Source of the DNA: JAABUE01 sp034435215
GTDB taxonomy: Bacteria > Chloroflexota > Anaerolineae > Anaerolineales > Villigracilaceae
Assembly: GCA_034435215.1 (NCBI GenBank)
Contig: DAOTXM010000492.1
Span: 13,277-77,276 of the forward strand
Direction of reading: 5' to 3'
Length of the DNA: 64,000 nt
Shown in pieces: positions 33,566 through 43,048 of the stretch (its first letter is position 1; the number at the start of each line of letters is the position of its first letter). The notes under the pieces are model-generated. The model made no database searches, was not told the DNA's origin, and saw only the letters and a list, made by a program, of their open reading frames with translations. A program made the position numbers and the translations under genes.

Positions 33566-35272
33566 ATGAATGACCGTCCCTGGTACGCCAAGTATGACAA
33601 AGGCGTTCCGAAAACAATCGACTATCCTAAAAAGCCGCTATATCATTTTCTGGAAGAGTCGGCCAGTAAGTATCCCGATAAGCCATGTACGATCTTCAAG
33701 GGAGCCATCATTACATATAAAGAGATGAATGAAATGACCGACCGCGTGGCCGCCGCGCTCGCTGATCTAGGCGTGAAAAAAGGCGACCGGGTCGGCATTT
33801 TCATGCCCAATACTCCCCAATTTGTAATGGCGTACTTTGGCATTCTGAAGGCGGGCGGCGTGGTCGTAGCCACCAACCCATTGTATACGCCCGCTGAAAT
33901 CGAATACCAGGCCAGTGATGCAGGGATCGAGGTCATGTTTGTGATGACCAACTTCTACAAGACCATCAAAGCCGCCCAACCCAGGACAAAAATCAAGAAA
34001 TTGATCGTAACGAACATCAAAGAGGCCCTGCCGCCTGTCACGCGTTTGCTCTTCACACTGGTTGTGGAGAAAAAGGGTGGACATCGGGTCGAAGGACCCC
34101 TGCCAGAAGGCGATATGTGGATGCAGGAGTTGATCGCCAAATATGAACCTTCGGCTCGACCCAAGCTCGAAATTGATCCCGATGATACGGCCTTGTTCCA
34201 GTACTCAGGTGGAACGACGGGTGTCTCGAAAGGCGCGGTGGCGACGCACTTCAACGTGGTGGCCAACGCCCTTCAAATCAAGAGTTGGATGACTAACATC
34301 AAGGAGGGCGATGAAATTGTTTTGATGGGCATCCCGCTCTTTCACGTCTATGGCATGGTGGCAGGCATGCATTTTGGCATGGCCTCTGGCGCCAGCCTGG
34401 TCATGATCCCCAATGTGCGCGACCTGAAGGATGTGCTGGAAAACATCAAAAAATATCGCCCCAGCATCTTCCCCGGTGTCCCTACGCTGTACAACGCGTT
34501 GAATAATCATCCGGACGTGGTCTCCGGGAAATATGACCTTTCATCCATTAAAGCCTGCATCTCCGGTTCGGCCCCATTGATGCGTGAGACGAAGGAACGC
34601 TTTGAAGCGCTCTCCGGCGGGAAAGTTTTCGAAGGCTTTGGCTTATCCGAAGCACCGACCGCTTCGCACTGCAACCCGTTGCTGGGCGAGAACCGTACCG
34701 GATCGATTGGCCTGCCCCTGCCGGATGTAGATGCCAAAATCATCAGTCTCGATGATGGCGAGACCGAGTTGAACGTGGGAGAAGTTGGCGAACTGGTCCT
34801 GAATAGTCCAAATGTAATGAAGGGCTATCACAATATGCCGACCGAGACGGCCAACGCACTGCGCAAGTTGAAGGACGGCAAGACCTGGCTGTTCACCGGT
34901 GATATCGCCCGCATGGACGAAGACGGTTATTTCTACATTGTCGACCGCAAGAAGGAATTGATCAAGCCGGGTGGCTTCCAGGTCTGGCCGCGTGAAGTGG
35001 AAGAGGTGTTGGCTGCGCATCCGAAAGTGCTGGAAGCCGGTGTGGCGGGTATCCCCGATCCCTACCGTGGTGAAACAGTTAAAGCCTGGATTGTGCTCAA
35101 ACCCGGTGAGAGCGCTACCGAGGAAGAACTCAAGGCCTTCTGCAAGGAAAAACTGGCTGCGTATAAGGTGCCGACTCACTACGAGTTTCGGAGCGAGTTG
35201 CCCAAGACAACCGTCGGCAAGATTTTGCGGCGCGAGCTGGTCCGCCAGCATAAGGAAGCGGAAGCAAAGTAG
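33566..35272 (+). CDS. fadD: Long-chain acyl-CoA synthetase (AMP-forming)
   Basis: The 568-residue adenylating enzyme activates fatty acids to acyl-CoA via acyl-AMP. The phosphate-binding motif is YSGGTTGVSKGA (about residue 213). It also has GFGLSEAPTASHCNP (A5 region), TGDIARMDEDGYFYIVDRKKELIKPGG (A7-A8 hinge) and the catalytic Lys in the C-terminal PKTTVGKILRREL. It is monocistronic, with its own promoter and a bidirectional terminator shared with ftsH. The substrate chain length is not determined by the sequence alone. Confidence 0.93.
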   Translation: MNDRPWYAKYDKGVPKTIDYPKKPLYHFLEESASKYPDKPCTIFKGAIITYKEMNEMTDRVAAALADLGVKKGDRVGIFMPNTPQFVMAYFGILKAGGVVVATNPLYTPAEIEYQASDAGIEVMFVMTNFYKTIKAAQPRTKIKKLIVTNIKEALPPVTRLLFTLVVEKKGGHRVEGPLPEGDMWMQELIAKYEPSARPKLEIDPDDTALFQYSGGTTGVSKGAVATHFNVVANALQIKSWMTNIKEGDEIVLMGIPLFHVYGMVAGMHFGMASGASLVMIPNVRDLKDVLENIKKYRPSIFPGVPTLYNALNNHPDVVSGKYDLSSIKACISGSAPLMRETKERFEALSGGKVFEGFGLSEAPTASHCNPLLGENRTGSIGLPLPDVDAKIISLDDGETELNVGEVGELVLNSPNVMKGYHNMPTETANALRKLKDGKTWLFTGDIARMDEDGYFYIVDRKKELIKPGGFQVWPREVEEVLAAHPKVLEAGVAGIPDPYRGETVKAWIVLKPGESATEEELKAFCKEKLAAYKVPTHYEFRSELPKTTVGKILRRELVRQHKEAEAK

Positions 35273-35274
35273 GA

Positions 35275-35334
35275 CTGTCGATCAGAAAGAAAAAGCTCTT
35301 TCGAGTTTTCGAAAGGGCTTTTTTTCTTCGACAG
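35275..35334. terminator. Bidirectional terminator between the acyl-CoA ligase gene and ftsH
   Basis: AGCTCTTTCG pairs with CGAAAGGGCT, flanked by A-runs and T-runs and by outer CTGTCG/CGACAG arms. It exactly fills the gap between two convergent genes. Confidence 0.9.
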
Positions 35335-37191
35335 TTATGCCGGTTGCGGTGTCCCGCTTCGTTTTTCGACCGGCGGCGGAAAGATGGCTTCGAATTCCTC
35401 GCGGGTGATGCTTTCGGCTTCGAGCAGTTTTTGCGCCACTGCATCCAGTTCCCGCCGATACTTCCTCAGGATGTCCTGGGCACGGGTATAGGCCTCATCC
35501 ACAATCTTGCGGACTTCGGCATCGATCTTTTCTGCAACTGCATCCGAATAATCGCGCTGCTCCGAAATCTCGCGACCTAGGAAGATCAACTCTTCCTTCT
35601 GCCCGTAAACCATGTTCCCCAGCGTTTCGCTCATCCCAAGACGTGTGACCATGGTGCGCGCCATGCGGGTGACCTGCTCGAGGTCGCCGGATGCACCGGA
35701 AGTAATGTCATCGAAGACCTGCTCTTCGGCTACACGCCCGCCGAGGGCATAAGCCAGGGTCGCCATGAATTTCTTGCGCGACATCAGCAGGCGATCTTCA
35801 TCCGGGCGGAACCAGGTGATCCCTCCGGCCTGTCCGCGACCGACGATGGTCACTTTTTGGACGGGATCGGCTTCGGGGATGGCGTTCCCAACCACAGCAT
35901 GACCAGCCTCATGGTAAGCAATGATGCGCTTTTCCTCGTCCGAGATCAGGCGGGATTTACGCTCTGGGCCCATCACAACGCGCTCGATGGCTTCTTCCAG
36001 TTCTGGTTGTCCGATGGCTTTCTTATTGCGACGAGCTGCAAGGATGGCACCTTCATTGACCAGGTTTTCCAGATCAGCGCCGACGAAACCGGGGGTGCCG
36101 CGCGCCAGGGAGGCCAGGTCGACCTGCGGATCAAGCGGTTTCCCCTTGACATGTACTTTCAAGATAGCCTCGCGACCACGTACATCCGGCCGATCCAACG
36201 TAACACGGCGGTCGAAACGACCGGGGCGCAACAGAGCCGGGTCGAGAATGTCGGGTCGGTTGGTGGCTGCGACGATGATGACGTTCGTATCTGTATCGAA
36301 ACCGTCCATTTCGACCAACATCTGGTTGAGGGTCTGTTCGCGCTCATCATGCGAACCACCCAAACCGGCCCCACGCTGGCGGCCGACAGCATCGATCTCA
36401 TCGACGAAGATGATGCAGGGCGAATGGCGTTTGGCTTGATCGAACAGGTCGCGCACACGGCTGGCGCCCACACCGACGAACATTTCCACGAATTCCGAGC
36501 CGGAAATCGAGAAGAATGGGACGCCCGCCTCGCCTGAGACAGCCTTGGCCAGCAGTGTCTTCCCCGTACCGGGCGGCCCTACCAGTAGTACACCTTTGGG
36601 AATGCGTGCGCCAAGCTGAATGAACTTTTGCGGTTCGCGCAGGAATTCCACCACCTCAGCCAGTTCTTCTTTGGCCTCTTCTACGCCAGCCACATCCGAG
36701 AATGTGACCGTGGGATGATCGCCGCTGAACATACGCGCACGGGACTTGCCGAATGCCATGGCCTGGTTATTGCTACCCTGCGCCTGCCGGAAGATGAACC
36801 ACAAGACCCCGCCCATCAACAAGACCGGCAGGATAAAAACAAGATTGCTGAGAATCCCAACCCAGGTAGAAGGCGGTTTAACTTCGAGTTTTATATTATC
36901 AGGTGCCAGTTGCTCTGCCGTCACACCCAAACCTGCGAGTTGCTCCACCAGGGTGGCTCCCGGTTCCTTTTGAGAGGACTTTTCCGTGCCATCCCCATAT
37001 ACAACCTGGATCTTATCATCACTTGCGACAATAACCCGGTTAATCTTGCCAGTTTGAATATCGTAAGCAACCTGATTTATTGTTAATACATCCTCACTGG
37101 TCGTGTCTTGCCGGAAACCCATGTAAAACATGGCAACCAGGGCAACGATCAGCAGGAAATAGACGAGAAACGATTGATTTCGCGAATTCAC
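35335..37191 (-). CDS. ftsH: ATP-dependent zinc metalloprotease FtsH
   Basis: Membrane AAA+ protease that degrades damaged membrane proteins and regulatory proteins. The 618-residue protein has two N-terminal membrane helices (about 9-25 and 112-132) with a periplasmic domain between, Walker A GPPGTGKT (about 206), Walker B IIFVDEID, the SRH region TNRPDILDPALLRPGRFDR and the zinc motif HEAGH (about 427). A GTG start at 37191 follows GGAGGA. A consensus-like promoter lies at 37287-37259. Confidence 0.97.
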   Translation of the reverse strand: MNSRNQSFLVYFLLIVALVAMFYMGFRQDTTSEDVLTINQVAYDIQTGKINRVIVASDDKIQVVYGDGTEKSSQKEPGATLVEQLAGLGVTAEQLAPDNIKLEVKPPSTWVGILSNLVFILPVLLMGGVLWFIFRQAQGSNNQAMAFGKSRARMFSGDHPTVTFSDVAGVEEAKEELAEVVEFLREPQKFIQLGARIPKGVLLVGPPGTGKTLLAKAVSGEAGVPFFSISGSEFVEMFVGVGASRVRDLFDQAKRHSPCIIFVDEIDAVGRQRGAGLGGSHDEREQTLNQMLVEMDGFDTDTNVIIVAATNRPDILDPALLRPGRFDRRVTLDRPDVRGREAILKVHVKGKPLDPQVDLASLARGTPGFVGADLENLVNEGAILAARRNKKAIGQPELEEAIERVVMGPERKSRLISDEEKRIIAYHEAGHAVVGNAIPEADPVQKVTIVGRGQAGGITWFRPDEDRLLMSRKKFMATLAYALGGRVAEEQVFDDITSGASGDLEQVTRMARTMVTRLGMSETLGNMVYGQKEELIFLGREISEQRDYSDAVAEKIDAEVRKIVDEAYTRAQDILRKYRRELDAVAQKLLEAESITREEFEAIFPPPVEKRSGTPQPA

Positions 37192-37258
37192 TTAATCCTC
37201 CAGTACCGATACGATTATACCAATCTACTCTTATGACGAGTAGTACAGGATAATTCTT

Positions 37259-37287
37259 ATAATAATTTTCTTATATATCCCTGTCAA
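37259..37287 (-). promoter_or_regulatory. ftsH promoter
   Basis: On the minus strand TTGACA (37287-37282), a 17-bp spacer and TATTAT (37264-37259). Confidence 0.65.
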
Positions 37288-37324
37288 AACCAATCAAATT
37301 CGGGGCTTGAGGGCTTTTTTCGTA

Positions 37325-38086
37325 TCATTCGAGGAGGAGTTCCACCGGACAATGGTCCGAGCCCTGCATGTTTTCATGAATGATCACGTCTTTGACGTGC
37401 GGGACAAGCGCTTCTGAAACCAGATAATAGTCGATCCGCCAGCCAATCCCACGCTGACGCGCATTAAAGCGATAGGTCCACCATGTATATTGCACGCGTT
37501 CCGGGTAAAGCCTGCGGTATACATCCACAAAGCCATGATCAAGGAACTTCTGTACCCATTCCCGCTCTTCAGGCAAAAAACCGGAAGTTGTCTCGTTCTC
37601 TTCGGGGTTCCTCAAATCGATAGGCATGTGGGCTGTATTGAAATCACCCGTGATGATGATTTGCTCTCCCGCTGTATGCAGCGCACCACAAATTTCCAAT
37701 AAATGGGCATAAAAATCCAGTTTATAGTTCACACGCTCCTGGCCGCGTTGACCATTAGGGAAGTAGATATTGTAAAGCAGGAAGCCTGGGTGACGGGTGC
37801 GAATGACGCGCCCTTCAACGTCGAACTGTGGCGCTTGCATGCCAAGCTCAACCTCCAACGGTTCTTCACGCGCAAAGGTAGCTACACCGCTATATCCGGG
37901 GCGCTCGGCCGGATTCCAGATCACCTGGTATCCCGGGAAGTCCCGTTGTTCCTCGGTCAATTGCTCGGGGCGGGCTTTGATTTCCTGGAGGCAGAGCACG
38001 TCCGGAGTCCAGGAAAGGACCGCGCTGAGTGCATCCTTCTTCAATGCGGCGCGCAAGCCGTTTACATTCCAGGTAACAATTTTCAC
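37325..38086 (-). CDS. xth: Exodeoxyribonuclease III / AP endonuclease
   Basis: The 253-residue endonuclease/exonuclease/phosphatase-family enzyme acts in base-excision repair. It starts VKIVTWNVNGLRAALKK, the typical ExoIII N-terminus. LCLQEIKA gives the metal-binding Glu, TGDFNTAH the catalytic Asp-Asn, and GSDHCPVEL the C-terminal Asp-His. The GTG at 38086 behind GAGG was chosen. The longer frame to 38281 would overlap the divergent receiver gene and adds a sequence unlike the family. Confidence 0.94.
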   Translation of the reverse strand: MKIVTWNVNGLRAALKKDALSAVLSWTPDVLCLQEIKARPEQLTEEQRDFPGYQVIWNPAERPGYSGVATFAREEPLEVELGMQAPQFDVEGRVIRTRHPGFLLYNIYFPNGQRGQERVNYKLDFYAHLLEICGALHTAGEQIIITGDFNTAHMPIDLRNPEENETTSGFLPEEREWVQKFLDHGFVDVYRRLYPERVQYTWWTYRFNARQRGIGWRIDYYLVSEALVPHVKDVIIHENMQGSDHCPVELLLE

Positions 38087-38130
38087 ATTGCCTCGCTTTG
38101 TGGTAAACTTGCCCGTAGGACAGGCATTAT

Positions 38131-38529
38131 ATGAACGATACAGAAACCAAACATATCCTATGCATCGAAGACGAACCGGAAATGATCGATTTGATTCGTC
38201 TGATCCTTGGTCGGCGGGGATTTGAAGTGATTGGCGCAGCGGGCGGCAAAGAAGGCCTGGAAAAAGTGCGCCAGGAACCACCCGATTTGATCCTGCTCGA
38301 CCTGATGATGCCAGACATGGACGGGTGGGAAGTATACCAGCAAATAAAAGCCGACGAAAAAACCAAAACGATCCCAGTCATCGTGGTTACAGCAAAAGCG
38401 CAAAGCATCGATAAAGTGCTTGGACTGCATATTGCCAAAGTCGATGACTACATTGCCAAACCGTTCAGTCCACAAGACCTTTTGAACAGCGTGGACAAAG
38501 TGTTCGGCGCAAAAAACTTGTCGGCCTGA
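38131..38529 (+). CDS. Single-domain response regulator (CheY-like), copy 1
   Basis: The 132-residue receiver domain has no output domain. The acidic pocket is CIEDEPEM, the phospho-acceptor Asp lies in LILLDLMMPD, with the conserved Thr in VIVVTAKA and Lys in DYIAKPFS. No histidine kinase is nearby, so its partner is unknown. It is divergent from xth by 44 bp and is followed by a terminator. Another orphan receiver lies at 51953-52378. Confidence 0.92.
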   Translation: MNDTETKHILCIEDEPEMIDLIRLILGRRGFEVIGAAGGKEGLEKVRQEPPDLILLDLMMPDMDGWEVYQQIKADEKTKTIPVIVVTAKAQSIDKVLGLHIAKVDDYIAKPFSPQDLLNSVDKVFGAKNLSA

Positions 38530-38544
38530 CCACCACAGCACACA

Positions 38545-38576
38545 AACGGGGCGGCGCAAGTCGCCCTGTTTTCTTG
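38545..38576 (+). terminator. Terminator after the first orphan receiver
   Basis: ACGGGGCG pairs with CGCCCTGT around GCGCAAGT, followed by TTTCTTG. Confidence 0.75.
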
Positions 38577-38585
38577 TTACGATAG

Positions 38586-38963
38586 ATGATGTCTCGCTTC
38601 ATTTTTGTACGCAACCTGAACCAACCGGACCTGACGCCAGCGCGTGTCAAATATTGCGACTCCTTCTTGTGCCGCCTGCGCGGATTGATGTTCCGGCAGC
38701 GCCTCGACCGGGACGATGGCCTGCTTCTGGTCCAGGGGCGACGCGACAGCCGGATCGACTCAGCCATCCACATGCTGTTCGTCCCGTTCGACCTGAATGT
38801 GGTCTGGATCGATGCCAGTCTGACGGTTGTGGACAAAGTCATCGCCAAAGCCTGGCGGCCGGCCTACGTTCCAGTCAGACCCGCCTGCTATATACTCGAA
38901 ATCCACCCGGAGCGCTGGGAGGACTATCAAATCGGGGATAAAGTGGTATTCCAGGATGTTTAA
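38586..38963 (+). CDS. DUF192 family protein
   Basis: A 125-residue protein of the DUF192 family, whose function is not established. The conserved core is visible: SFLCRLRGLMFRQRL, the IHMLFVPFDLNVVWID segment and ACYILEIHPERW near the C-terminus. Usual DUF192 proteins carry an N-terminal signal, which is absent here. An alternative start at the second ATG (38589) is equally good. It overlaps the downstream endopeptidase gene by 8 bp, suggesting coupled expression. Confidence 0.85.
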   Translation: MMSRFIFVRNLNQPDLTPARVKYCDSFLCRLRGLMFRQRLDRDDGLLLVQGRRDSRIDSAIHMLFVPFDLNVVWIDASLTVVDKVIAKAWRPAYVPVRPACYILEIHPERWEDYQIGDKVVFQDV

Positions 38964-40371
38964 ACGTTTTATCCCGACCATTGCCCTTATCATTATCTTG
39001 TTCTTATTTTCCCACCCTGCATCCGCGCAGACAGCGGAAGGGCCGATCTATATCGTGCAATCCGGCGATACGTTGTCTTTGATCTCCGCTCGCTTCAACG
39101 TCGACCTGGCAGAGCTGATGAACGCCAACAACATCAGCGATCCCAACCTGCTTTCCGCTGGGCAGCAACTGGTCATTCCCGGCCTGGAGGGGATCAGCGG
39201 CGTACTGGTAACCGAGTTCGTGCAATTCGGCGATTCCTTTCGCAGCATCAGCCGCCGTGCACAAATTGGGGAACCCACCCTGCGTAAGCTCAACCGGCTG
39301 GTCAGCCCGACTGAGCTGTACGTGGGCGTCAGCCTGATCGTACCGCAACAAACGGGGGAGAATCGACTGACCGCGCGTATCACGCCTTCCAACGGTGAAT
39401 CGCTGCTCGAACTGGCTGTCAAGAATAACACCGATCCCTGGACACTGACCCACATCAACAGATTGAGCGGCACCTGGGATGCACTTCCTGGCGACGTGCT
39501 GTATGTGACTGGCAGTGTATCTGAAACGGTCGCCAGCGGTCTCCCGGCTGTTTTCAAAGATGCAAAAGCCAGTCCCCTGCCCCTCAAACAAGGCGGGACG
39601 ACCGTCATCCGCGTGCAGGTGCCGGAGGGAGTAACCGTCAGTGGCATGCTGGTGGATCATGCCCTGCATTTCTTCCCGGACGGTGAAAGTGCCCCTCAGG
39701 GGGATGGCAGCCAGGTTGCGTTGCAGGGCGTACATGCCCTGCTCGAGCCGGGTCCCTACCCCCTGCGTCTGGAAGCGACTTTACCCGATGGCAGCAAACA
39801 ATCTTTCGAGCAAATGGTGCTGGTAACGACCGGAAATTACCAACGGGAAGACCTATACGTCGAATCCAGCACGATCGACCCCGCCGTGACAGAACCGGAA
39901 AACGAACAAATCCTGGGGTTGACAGCCAATGCCAATCCCGAAAAATTCTGGAACGGTGTTTTCGGCTCCCCAGCGGTCTACCCGGATTGCTTTACGTCAA
40001 GGTACGGAACCCGACGGACTTATTATGGTGTCAATACAAACGTCGAAATCCAGGGATTCCACACCGGCCTGGATTTCTGTGGTGGCGAAGGCCTGCAGAT
40101 TACAAGTCCCGCGCCGGGGATCGTGGTATTTGCCGGTCCGTTGGCCGTGCGCGGGAACGCCACCGTAATCGACCATGGCTGGGGTGTATACAGCGGTTTC
40201 TGGCACCAATCGCAAATCGACGTTCAGGTTGGAGAGCGGGTCGAAGGTGGTCAGGTGATTGGCCTGGTTGGCGGGACGGGACGCGTCACCGGGGCGCACC
40301 TGCACTGGGAAGTGTGGGTCAACGGCGTGCAGGTCAATCCGCTGGATTGGCTGCAACAGGCATATCCCTGA
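38956..40371 (+). CDS. Secreted LysM / M23 peptidoglycan endopeptidase
   Basis: A 471-residue exported protein. The signal peptide is FIPTIALIIILFLFSHPASA (residues 4-23). A clear LysM domain follows (YIVQSGDTLSLISARF, about 32-76) with two more degenerate LysM-like segments (about 90-195), then a beta-rich middle. The C-terminal M23 domain has GFHTGLDFCGGEG, an H..Q..GQVIGLVGGTGRVTGAHLHWEV region with the HxH zinc motif, and ends NPLDWL. It probably cleaves or senses peptidoglycan cross-links. The start at 38956 lies inside the DUF192 gene; the longer frame from 38827 would bury the signal peptide. Confidence 0.9.
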   Translation: MFKRFIPTIALIIILFLFSHPASAQTAEGPIYIVQSGDTLSLISARFNVDLAELMNANNISDPNLLSAGQQLVIPGLEGISGVLVTEFVQFGDSFRSISRRAQIGEPTLRKLNRLVSPTELYVGVSLIVPQQTGENRLTARITPSNGESLLELAVKNNTDPWTLTHINRLSGTWDALPGDVLYVTGSVSETVASGLPAVFKDAKASPLPLKQGGTTVIRVQVPEGVTVSGMLVDHALHFFPDGESAPQGDGSQVALQGVHALLEPGPYPLRLEATLPDGSKQSFEQMVLVTTGNYQREDLYVESSTIDPAVTEPENEQILGLTANANPEKFWNGVFGSPAVYPDCFTSRYGTRRTYYGVNTNVEIQGFHTGLDFCGGEGLQITSPAPGIVVFAGPLAVRGNATVIDHGWGVYSGFWHQSQIDVQVGERVEGGQVIGLVGGTGRVTGAHLHWEVWVNGVQVNPLDWLQQAYP

Positions 40372-40375
40372 GAGA

Positions 40376-40426
40376 ATGTCGAAAATAAAGGTGGCGTGTG
40401 CAGCGCGCCACCTTTATTTTCGACAT
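40376..40426. terminator. Bidirectional hairpin terminator between convergent genes
   Basis: A perfect 21-bp stem (ATGTCGAAAATAAAGGTGGCG and its complement, 40376-40396 and 40406-40426) lies between the M23 gene (+) and the GH25 gene (-). A-rich and T-rich parts of the stem flank a GC core, so it can work in both directions. Confidence 0.85.
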
Positions 40427-40455
40427 CTTTTCGCAAACAATATATATCGACTTGA

Positions 40456-42855
40456 CTACTTGTTCACCCAGAATCCCAGGTGGTTAGAGACAGCCGATTC
40501 GTTTCCGGGGATATTGCCTTCGATGGGTGAGTTCAACACGAACGGTCCTCCCAACGCCCCTTCGATGACCATGGCGGAAGAACCACCGCCATCCAGGTTG
40601 ATTCCAGTGTAAGCGCCCAGCGAGATCAGGAAATCGGCCATGTCCGGGAAGGTCGCGCCTTCGCTATAACCCGGCTGGCGTCCGTCGATCACCACCAGGA
40701 ACAGCCAGCGTCCATTCTGGTTGAGCCCGGCCGCTGTGCGCGGCTCGACAGATTGGCTTTCTAGATTGGCAATTCGTTTGCCCTTATCCACCAGCATCCG
40801 GTCGCCGGAAACAGCATTGTAAATGGCACCCAGTGGTGTGTTGAAAGAGACCTCATTATTCTTATTGATATACATGATTGGCCTGCCCTCCCATTGCTGG
40901 GAGTACACCGTACCGCGGGAGGCTGCATAGCTGTTGACCTTGACAGGTTCGCCGCCATTGGGACAATACTGCTGTGGGTTATACGTATCCTGGTCGAGAT
41001 ACTTGAAGCCATCGCCATTGACCGCCACTTGCAAGCCGAAGTCCTGTAAGAATTTGGAAGTTTTGCGCGTGCAAATCAAACCGCTGGCATGGCTGGGTGG
41101 CGTCACCAGGCATTTCAGGCCGGTGGTACGCATATCGATTGCCAGAACGTGGGCGACCATTCTGCGTGGCGTCTTCATCTCCTTCCGGAAATACGTGACG
41201 CCAGTAAAAATCCTTTGCGTCAATTGTTCAGGCGCTGTGGTTCCCAAGTCAGTCAGATAGGAAACAGCACACCAACCCACCAAGCCGTCGAAGCGTTGGA
41301 CGCGGACCCAGCTCCCGTCCTCGTTGGATTCCAGCGCCACGACAATCTGGCCCTGCGCCAGGGAACCAACCTTGTTGCTGGAAGTGCTCGGCCCCTCGCG
41401 CACGTTCAAGGTCGCGACCTTGACCTGGTACCAGTTTTTCGGAGGGGTGACGGGGGGAGGCGGTTCCCCGCCACCAGGTGGCGGCGTGGGAGCAGTCGTC
41501 AACACCAGGTAGCTGGCAAAACACCAGCCGGTCAGCCCGTCCGATTCGCGGCGAATTTTGATCCAACTCCCGTCGCTGTTCTTTTCGAGCGCCTTGACAA
41601 CCTCATTGAAAGCCAATGAGCCGATCTTGGCCTCGCTTGTGCTGGGACCCTGGCGAACGTTCAAAACCGAGGCTGTGACGCGATACCATTCCACCACGCT
41701 GGGCGGTTCCCCTGTATCGGGTGGCGCGGTCGTCTCTTGCAGGTAAGCGGCATAACACCAGCCAGTCAGCCCGTCTGAGGGCCGATAGATTTTGATCCAA
41801 CTGTTGGCGACAGCGAATTCGAGCGCCTTGACCACTTCACCTTGCGCCAGGGTCCCAACATTATCGTAGCTCGTGCTGGGACCAGAACGCACGTTCAAGG
41901 CAGTCGTGGTAACGCGGTACCATTTTGGTTCCGTGGTGGGTGGTTCCTCCGTATCCGGCGGTGTGGGGCTTTCGATTTTTATCAGGTGTGTCTTGTATAT
42001 CCAGCCAGTCGTTCCATCAGTCCTTTTGACCTGCATCCAGCTTTCATCGACGGTCGTATCGAGCAGTTCCAGGACTTCATCCTGCTGTAACGCACCAATC
42101 ACGGTTTCGTCCACGCCCGGGCTGGTGCGTATGCTCAACTCGACACGGTATTTCCCTTCTACCTGACCGCCACCCGGAGGCGGTTCACCGGGTTCGGCAA
42201 TCCCAAAACGTTGACGGAAGGCTACTGCATCGCCGTTGAAGTAATTTAAGTCGATGCCCTTGCTTTCCACACCATAGAGCTTGCCATCGCCAACTTCCGT
42301 GAACTGCCAGAACAACCATTCCTTCGGCCCCCACGGTTTGGGGATGCTGGGTTCCGCCACGCCGTAGTTGGCAATCCACAAGGGATATTGGTGGAAATAT
42401 TCCAAGCTCTGGGCTTCACTGGTCGCATTGGGAGCATTGTCCCGCCAGTAATAGAAGGCGGTATAAATCGCAATTTCCTTCTTGTCGACCAGCTGCTTGA
42501 GCCGCTCCAGAAAATCGTACCAGCTACGCCAACCCTTGTACGTGCCTCCATAAGCATCCTCGAAATCTGCAAACAGCGGCAATTCCCCCAAATCCCCATT
42601 CAACAAATCGACCCACAGTTCGGCCTGTCGTTTGGGGTCGGCGCGGCTGTCATAGAACCAATAGGTGCCACGCGGGAGTCCAGCATCCTTGGCCGCAACC
42701 CAATTATGCTTGAAATCCCTGTCGGGCCACAGGTTCTGTCCGGCGCGGATAATGACAAAATCCGCGGCCTTTTTCATTTTAGCAAAATCAATACGCTCCG
42801 GAGTCGTCGGTTCGTCTTGATAAAAACTTATATCAGGACCGATTGCATTTCCCAT
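40456..42855 (-). CDS. GH25 lysozyme-like protein with four SH3 repeats and a phosphodiester glycosidase domain
   Basis: A 799-residue modular protein. Residues 1-215: GH25 muramidase-like domain (GPDISFYQDE with the conserved Asp; LPLFADFEDAYGG with the acidic pair; WLFWQFTEVG). Residues about 225-565: four SH3b-type repeats of about 80 residues, three with the LNVRxGPSTS motif, joined by Pro/Gly/Thr-rich linkers. Residues about 575-799: phosphodiester glycosidase (NAGPA/DUF2233) domain with GINLDGGGSSAMV. No signal peptide is visible at the chosen ATG (AAAGGAGAACAG before it), which is odd for a wall-binding protein. It may be secreted without a classical signal or released by lysis. Confidence 0.88.
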   Translation of the reverse strand: MGNAIGPDISFYQDEPTTPERIDFAKMKKAADFVIIRAGQNLWPDRDFKHNWVAAKDAGLPRGTYWFYDSRADPKRQAELWVDLLNGDLGELPLFADFEDAYGGTYKGWRSWYDFLERLKQLVDKKEIAIYTAFYYWRDNAPNATSEAQSLEYFHQYPLWIANYGVAEPSIPKPWGPKEWLFWQFTEVGDGKLYGVESKGIDLNYFNGDAVAFRQRFGIAEPGEPPPGGGQVEGKYRVELSIRTSPGVDETVIGALQQDEVLELLDTTVDESWMQVKRTDGTTGWIYKTHLIKIESPTPPDTEEPPTTEPKWYRVTTTALNVRSGPSTSYDNVGTLAQGEVVKALEFAVANSWIKIYRPSDGLTGWCYAAYLQETTAPPDTGEPPSVVEWYRVTASVLNVRQGPSTSEAKIGSLAFNEVVKALEKNSDGSWIKIRRESDGLTGWCFASYLVLTTAPTPPPGGGEPPPPVTPPKNWYQVKVATLNVREGPSTSSNKVGSLAQGQIVVALESNEDGSWVRVQRFDGLVGWCAVSYLTDLGTTAPEQLTQRIFTGVTYFRKEMKTPRRMVAHVLAIDMRTTGLKCLVTPPSHASGLICTRKTSKFLQDFGLQVAVNGDGFKYLDQDTYNPQQYCPNGGEPVKVNSYAASRGTVYSQQWEGRPIMYINKNNEVSFNTPLGAIYNAVSGDRMLVDKGKRIANLESQSVEPRTAAGLNQNGRWLFLVVIDGRQPGYSEGATFPDMADFLISLGAYTGINLDGGGSSAMVIEGALGGPFVLNSPIEGNIPGNESAVSNHLGFWVNK

Positions 42856-43048
42856 ACTGTTCTCCTTTAACTTAAATGCTCAAGAAATTGTACCAGCAAA
42901 CTTGCGCGTGTGCGAAAATGTCTCTTTGTGAAGTCATTATCAGTAGATCACGAAATAGCTTGGAGAAACCCAAATGATTTGACAGATCGGAAAACTGAAC
43001 CGATAATGGTTAAGGCATCTCATAAATTTCAAATTTTGGAGCGTTACG

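Noticed and set aside
37325..38281. Exonuclease III with a 65-residue N-terminal extension
   Set aside because: The extension overlaps the divergent receiver gene, has no similarity to the family, and a GTG with a good ribosome site gives the standard N-terminus.
38827..40371. Longer start for the LysM/M23 protein inside the DUF192 gene
   Set aside because: It would add 43 residues in front of a clear signal peptide, whereas ATG 38956 places the signal at the N-terminus.
41230..42180. Tandem repeats resembling a CRISPR or satellite array
   Set aside because: The repetition is explained by coding for four SH3b domains of about 80 residues; units are too long and diverged, with no spacers.
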